Below, one piece after another: positions 32,254 to 33,715 of a stretch of 33,715 nt of DNA. Location: NCBI GenBank assembly GCA_947089145.1, contig CAMUJH010000046.1, positions 1 to 33,715 of the forward strand, in the 5' to 3' direction. Below the pieces are notes generated by a model that was given only the letters and a program-made list of their open reading frames with translations, was not told the origin of the DNA and did not search any database. The stretch's first letter is position 1; every line of letters begins with the position of its first letter. The stretch is from an uncultured Hungatella sp. (GTDB taxonomy: Bacteria > Bacillota > Clostridia > Lachnospirales > Lachnospiraceae). Made by a program: the position numbers and the translations under genes.

Positions 32254-33654
32254 CTAAACGCCGCCGCTGCGGGAACTGCCGTCATTTTTCCCGCTGAGTT
32301 CCGGCCACACGGTAACCATCATAGTGCCGAAACAGGCCAGCCCTCCTACAAAATTGGAGACAGGCTCTGCCATAAAGATGCCGTTGACACCAAGGCCCAG
32401 GAGTTTGGGCAGCAGGATTATCATGGGGATTACAATAATAACCTTCCGGAATATGGAGAAAAAAACGGCATTTTTCGATTTACCCAAGGCCACGAACACG
32501 GACTGCCCGGCAAACTGCAGCGACATCATAAAAAAACCGAAATAGTAAATCTGCATAGCCGGGATTCCCGCCTCCACCATGTCGCCTTCGCGGTTGAAAA
32601 TCCGGATGAAATACTCAGGAAAGCCGTGAACCAGGCTCCACATAAGAGTGGTGTAGGCCACGGATACCACGGACATAAACACAATGGCCTGTTTAACACG
32701 CTTATATTCCCCGGCTCCGTAGTTAAAGCCCATAACCGGCTGGGCGCTGTTGGTCAGGCCGCTGATAGGCAGGGAGACGACCTCCCGGACAGAGTTGATT
32801 ACCGTCATGATACCAACATACAGATCCCCGCCGAAACGGGCCAGGCTGGCATTGTACATGATCTGGACCAGGCTGTTGGTTATGGCCATGGTAAAGCCGG
32901 ACAGGCCCAGGCCCACAATGGCGAGGAGCCGCCGCAGGCTTAAGCGGAAGGCTTTTTTTCTCAGTTTTAAGATGGCCTTATCCCCTGTGAGAAACCGTAT
33001 AATCCAGGCGGCGGAGATGCCCTGGGAGATGATGGTGGCCCAGGCAGCCCCCTGTACGCCCAGACGGAAGGTGAAGATAAACAAGGGGTCCAGGATAATA
33101 TTTGCGGCTGCCCCTAAGAGAACCGTAAGCATTCCGATTTTCCCGAACCCCTGGGAATTGATAAAGCTGTTCATGCCCAGGCCGGTCATAACGAAAACGC
33201 TGCCTAAAAGGTAGATAGTTATGTAGGAATCCGCATAGGAGATGGTTTCGTCGGAAGCGCCGAACAGATACAGCATGGGACGCTTCAGCAGAAGCCCCAA
33301 AATGGTCAGGATCAGCCCGCTTAACACCATCATCACAAAGGAATTGCCCATAATGGCCTCAGCTTCCTGTTCATTTCCCCGCCCCCGTTCAATAGAGCAC
33401 AAAGGCGCCCCTCCCATGCCGAACAGGTTGGCAAAAGCTATGACCATGGAAATAATAGGAAGACACAGTCCAAGGCCCGTAAGGGCCAGGGTGGCATCCC
33501 TTGGAATCCGTCCGATGTAGATCCGGTCTACAATATTGTAAAGCACGTTAATAAGCTGGGCCAGAGTCATTGGCAGGGCCAGGTTTAAGATGTTTTTAAT
33601 GACGCTTCCCTTGGAAAAGTCATTTTTGGTATCTGAATTTGTGGAGGAAGACAT
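32254..33654 (-). CDS. MATE-family multidrug/metabolite exporter
   Basis: The 466-residue protein has about twelve membrane helices and MATE features: VIKNILNLALPMTLAQLINV at the N-terminus, VDRIYIGRIP, and PISGLTNSAQPVMGFNYGAG in the second half, which repeats the fold. MATE proteins exchange sodium or protons for drugs or metabolites. AAAGGCGG lies 8 nt before the start. The gene converges on the dehydratase operon. Its substrate is unknown. Confidence 0.92.
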   Translation of the reverse strand: MSSSTNSDTKNDFSKGSVIKNILNLALPMTLAQLINVLYNIVDRIYIGRIPRDATLALTGLGLCLPIISMVIAFANLFGMGGAPLCSIERGRGNEQEAEAIMGNSFVMMVLSGLILTILGLLLKRPMLYLFGASDETISYADSYITIYLLGSVFVMTGLGMNSFINSQGFGKIGMLTVLLGAAANIILDPLFIFTFRLGVQGAAWATIISQGISAAWIIRFLTGDKAILKLRKKAFRLSLRRLLAIVGLGLSGFTMAITNSLVQIMYNASLARFGGDLYVGIMTVINSVREVVSLPISGLTNSAQPVMGFNYGAGEYKRVKQAIVFMSVVSVAYTTLMWSLVHGFPEYFIRIFNREGDMVEAGIPAMQIYYFGFFMMSLQFAGQSVFVALGKSKNAVFFSIFRKVIIVIPMIILLPKLLGLGVNGIFMAEPVSNFVGGLACFGTMMVTVWPELSGKNDGSSRSGGV

Positions 33655-33686
33655 ATAAAATACCGCCTTTTTTCATATATATGTCA

Positions 33687-33715
33687 ATTTTAGCACAATG
33701 TTTTTTATGGTTCAA
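33687..33715 (-). promoter_or_regulatory. Promoter of the MATE gene
   Basis: On the minus strand, -35 TTGAAC (33710-33715), a 17 bp spacer and -10 TAAAAT (33687-33692), ending at the window edge. Confidence 0.6.

Noticed and set aside
1-33715. tRNA or rRNA genes, CRISPR arrays, intact insertion sequences
   Set aside because: No cloverleaf-like segment, regularly spaced direct repeats or transposase frame was found by eye; only the hairpin elements at 21581-21743 and 22920-23086 recall mobile repeats.

Overview
The window looks like a chromosomal segment of a gut-type Clostridia, most likely Lachnospiraceae (Enterocloster/Hungatella-like). I infer this from strong GGAGG-type ribosome binding sites, frequent ATGA stop/start overlaps, a LoaP-type NusG paralogue heading a polysaccharide operon, and accessory families common in that group (AAA-ATPase-like/PD-(D/E)XK proteins, ankyrin proteins, short HPr-like proteins). 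The genus was not tested by any search.

Region 1 (1-17996) is one same-strand run of about 17.6 kb that builds a surface polysaccharide. A promoter region flanked by two near-palindromic 25-26 bp repeats precedes loaP, a processive antiterminator. Then come a DegT/DnrJ/EryC1 sugar aminotransferase, a hexapeptide acyltransferase, a thiolase, a 3-hydroxyacyl-CoA dehydrogenase, an LpxD-like N-acyltransferase, a PIG-L deacetylase, an ATP-grasp ligase, a priming sugar-phosphate transferase, a second ATP-grasp ligase, a GT4 glycosyltransferase, a Wzy-type polymerase, a probable further glycosyltransferase, a Wzx-type flippase, a nucleotidyltransferase-like/kinase fusion and a HAD phosphatase/nucleotidyltransferase fusion. 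The thiolase, dehydrogenase and LpxD-like enzyme read as a dedicated supply line that makes 3-hydroxybutyryl-CoA and places it on an amino sugar; this is the most interesting idea in the window. The promoter layout also suggests, without proving it, phase-variable control by DNA inversion.

Region 2 (17932-19473) holds an HD-domain hydrolase that converges on and overlaps the end of the operon, and a TRIC/YadS-type cation channel protein. Region 3 (19487-24907) is an accessory patch: two divergent ankyrin-repeat proteins, a 163 bp inverted-repeat segment in the leader of one, a 167 bp hairpin element at the stop codon of the other, and an AAA-ATPase-like/PD-(D/E)XK protein ending in a large inverted repeat.

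Region 4 (24936-27176) has two small membrane proteins on the minus strand, an HPr-like protein without the phosphorylatable histidine, and a GNAT acetyltransferase. Region 5 (27185-32205) is a catabolic cassette: an AraC-type regulator divergent from an operon of an SLC13-type permease, an MBL-fold hydrolase and an enolase-superfamily dehydratase, closed by a clear intrinsic terminator; the likely substrate is a sugar acid or its lactone. A MATE-family exporter on the minus strand (32254-33654), with its own promoter, closes the window. I saw no tRNA, rRNA, CRISPR array or intact insertion sequence.
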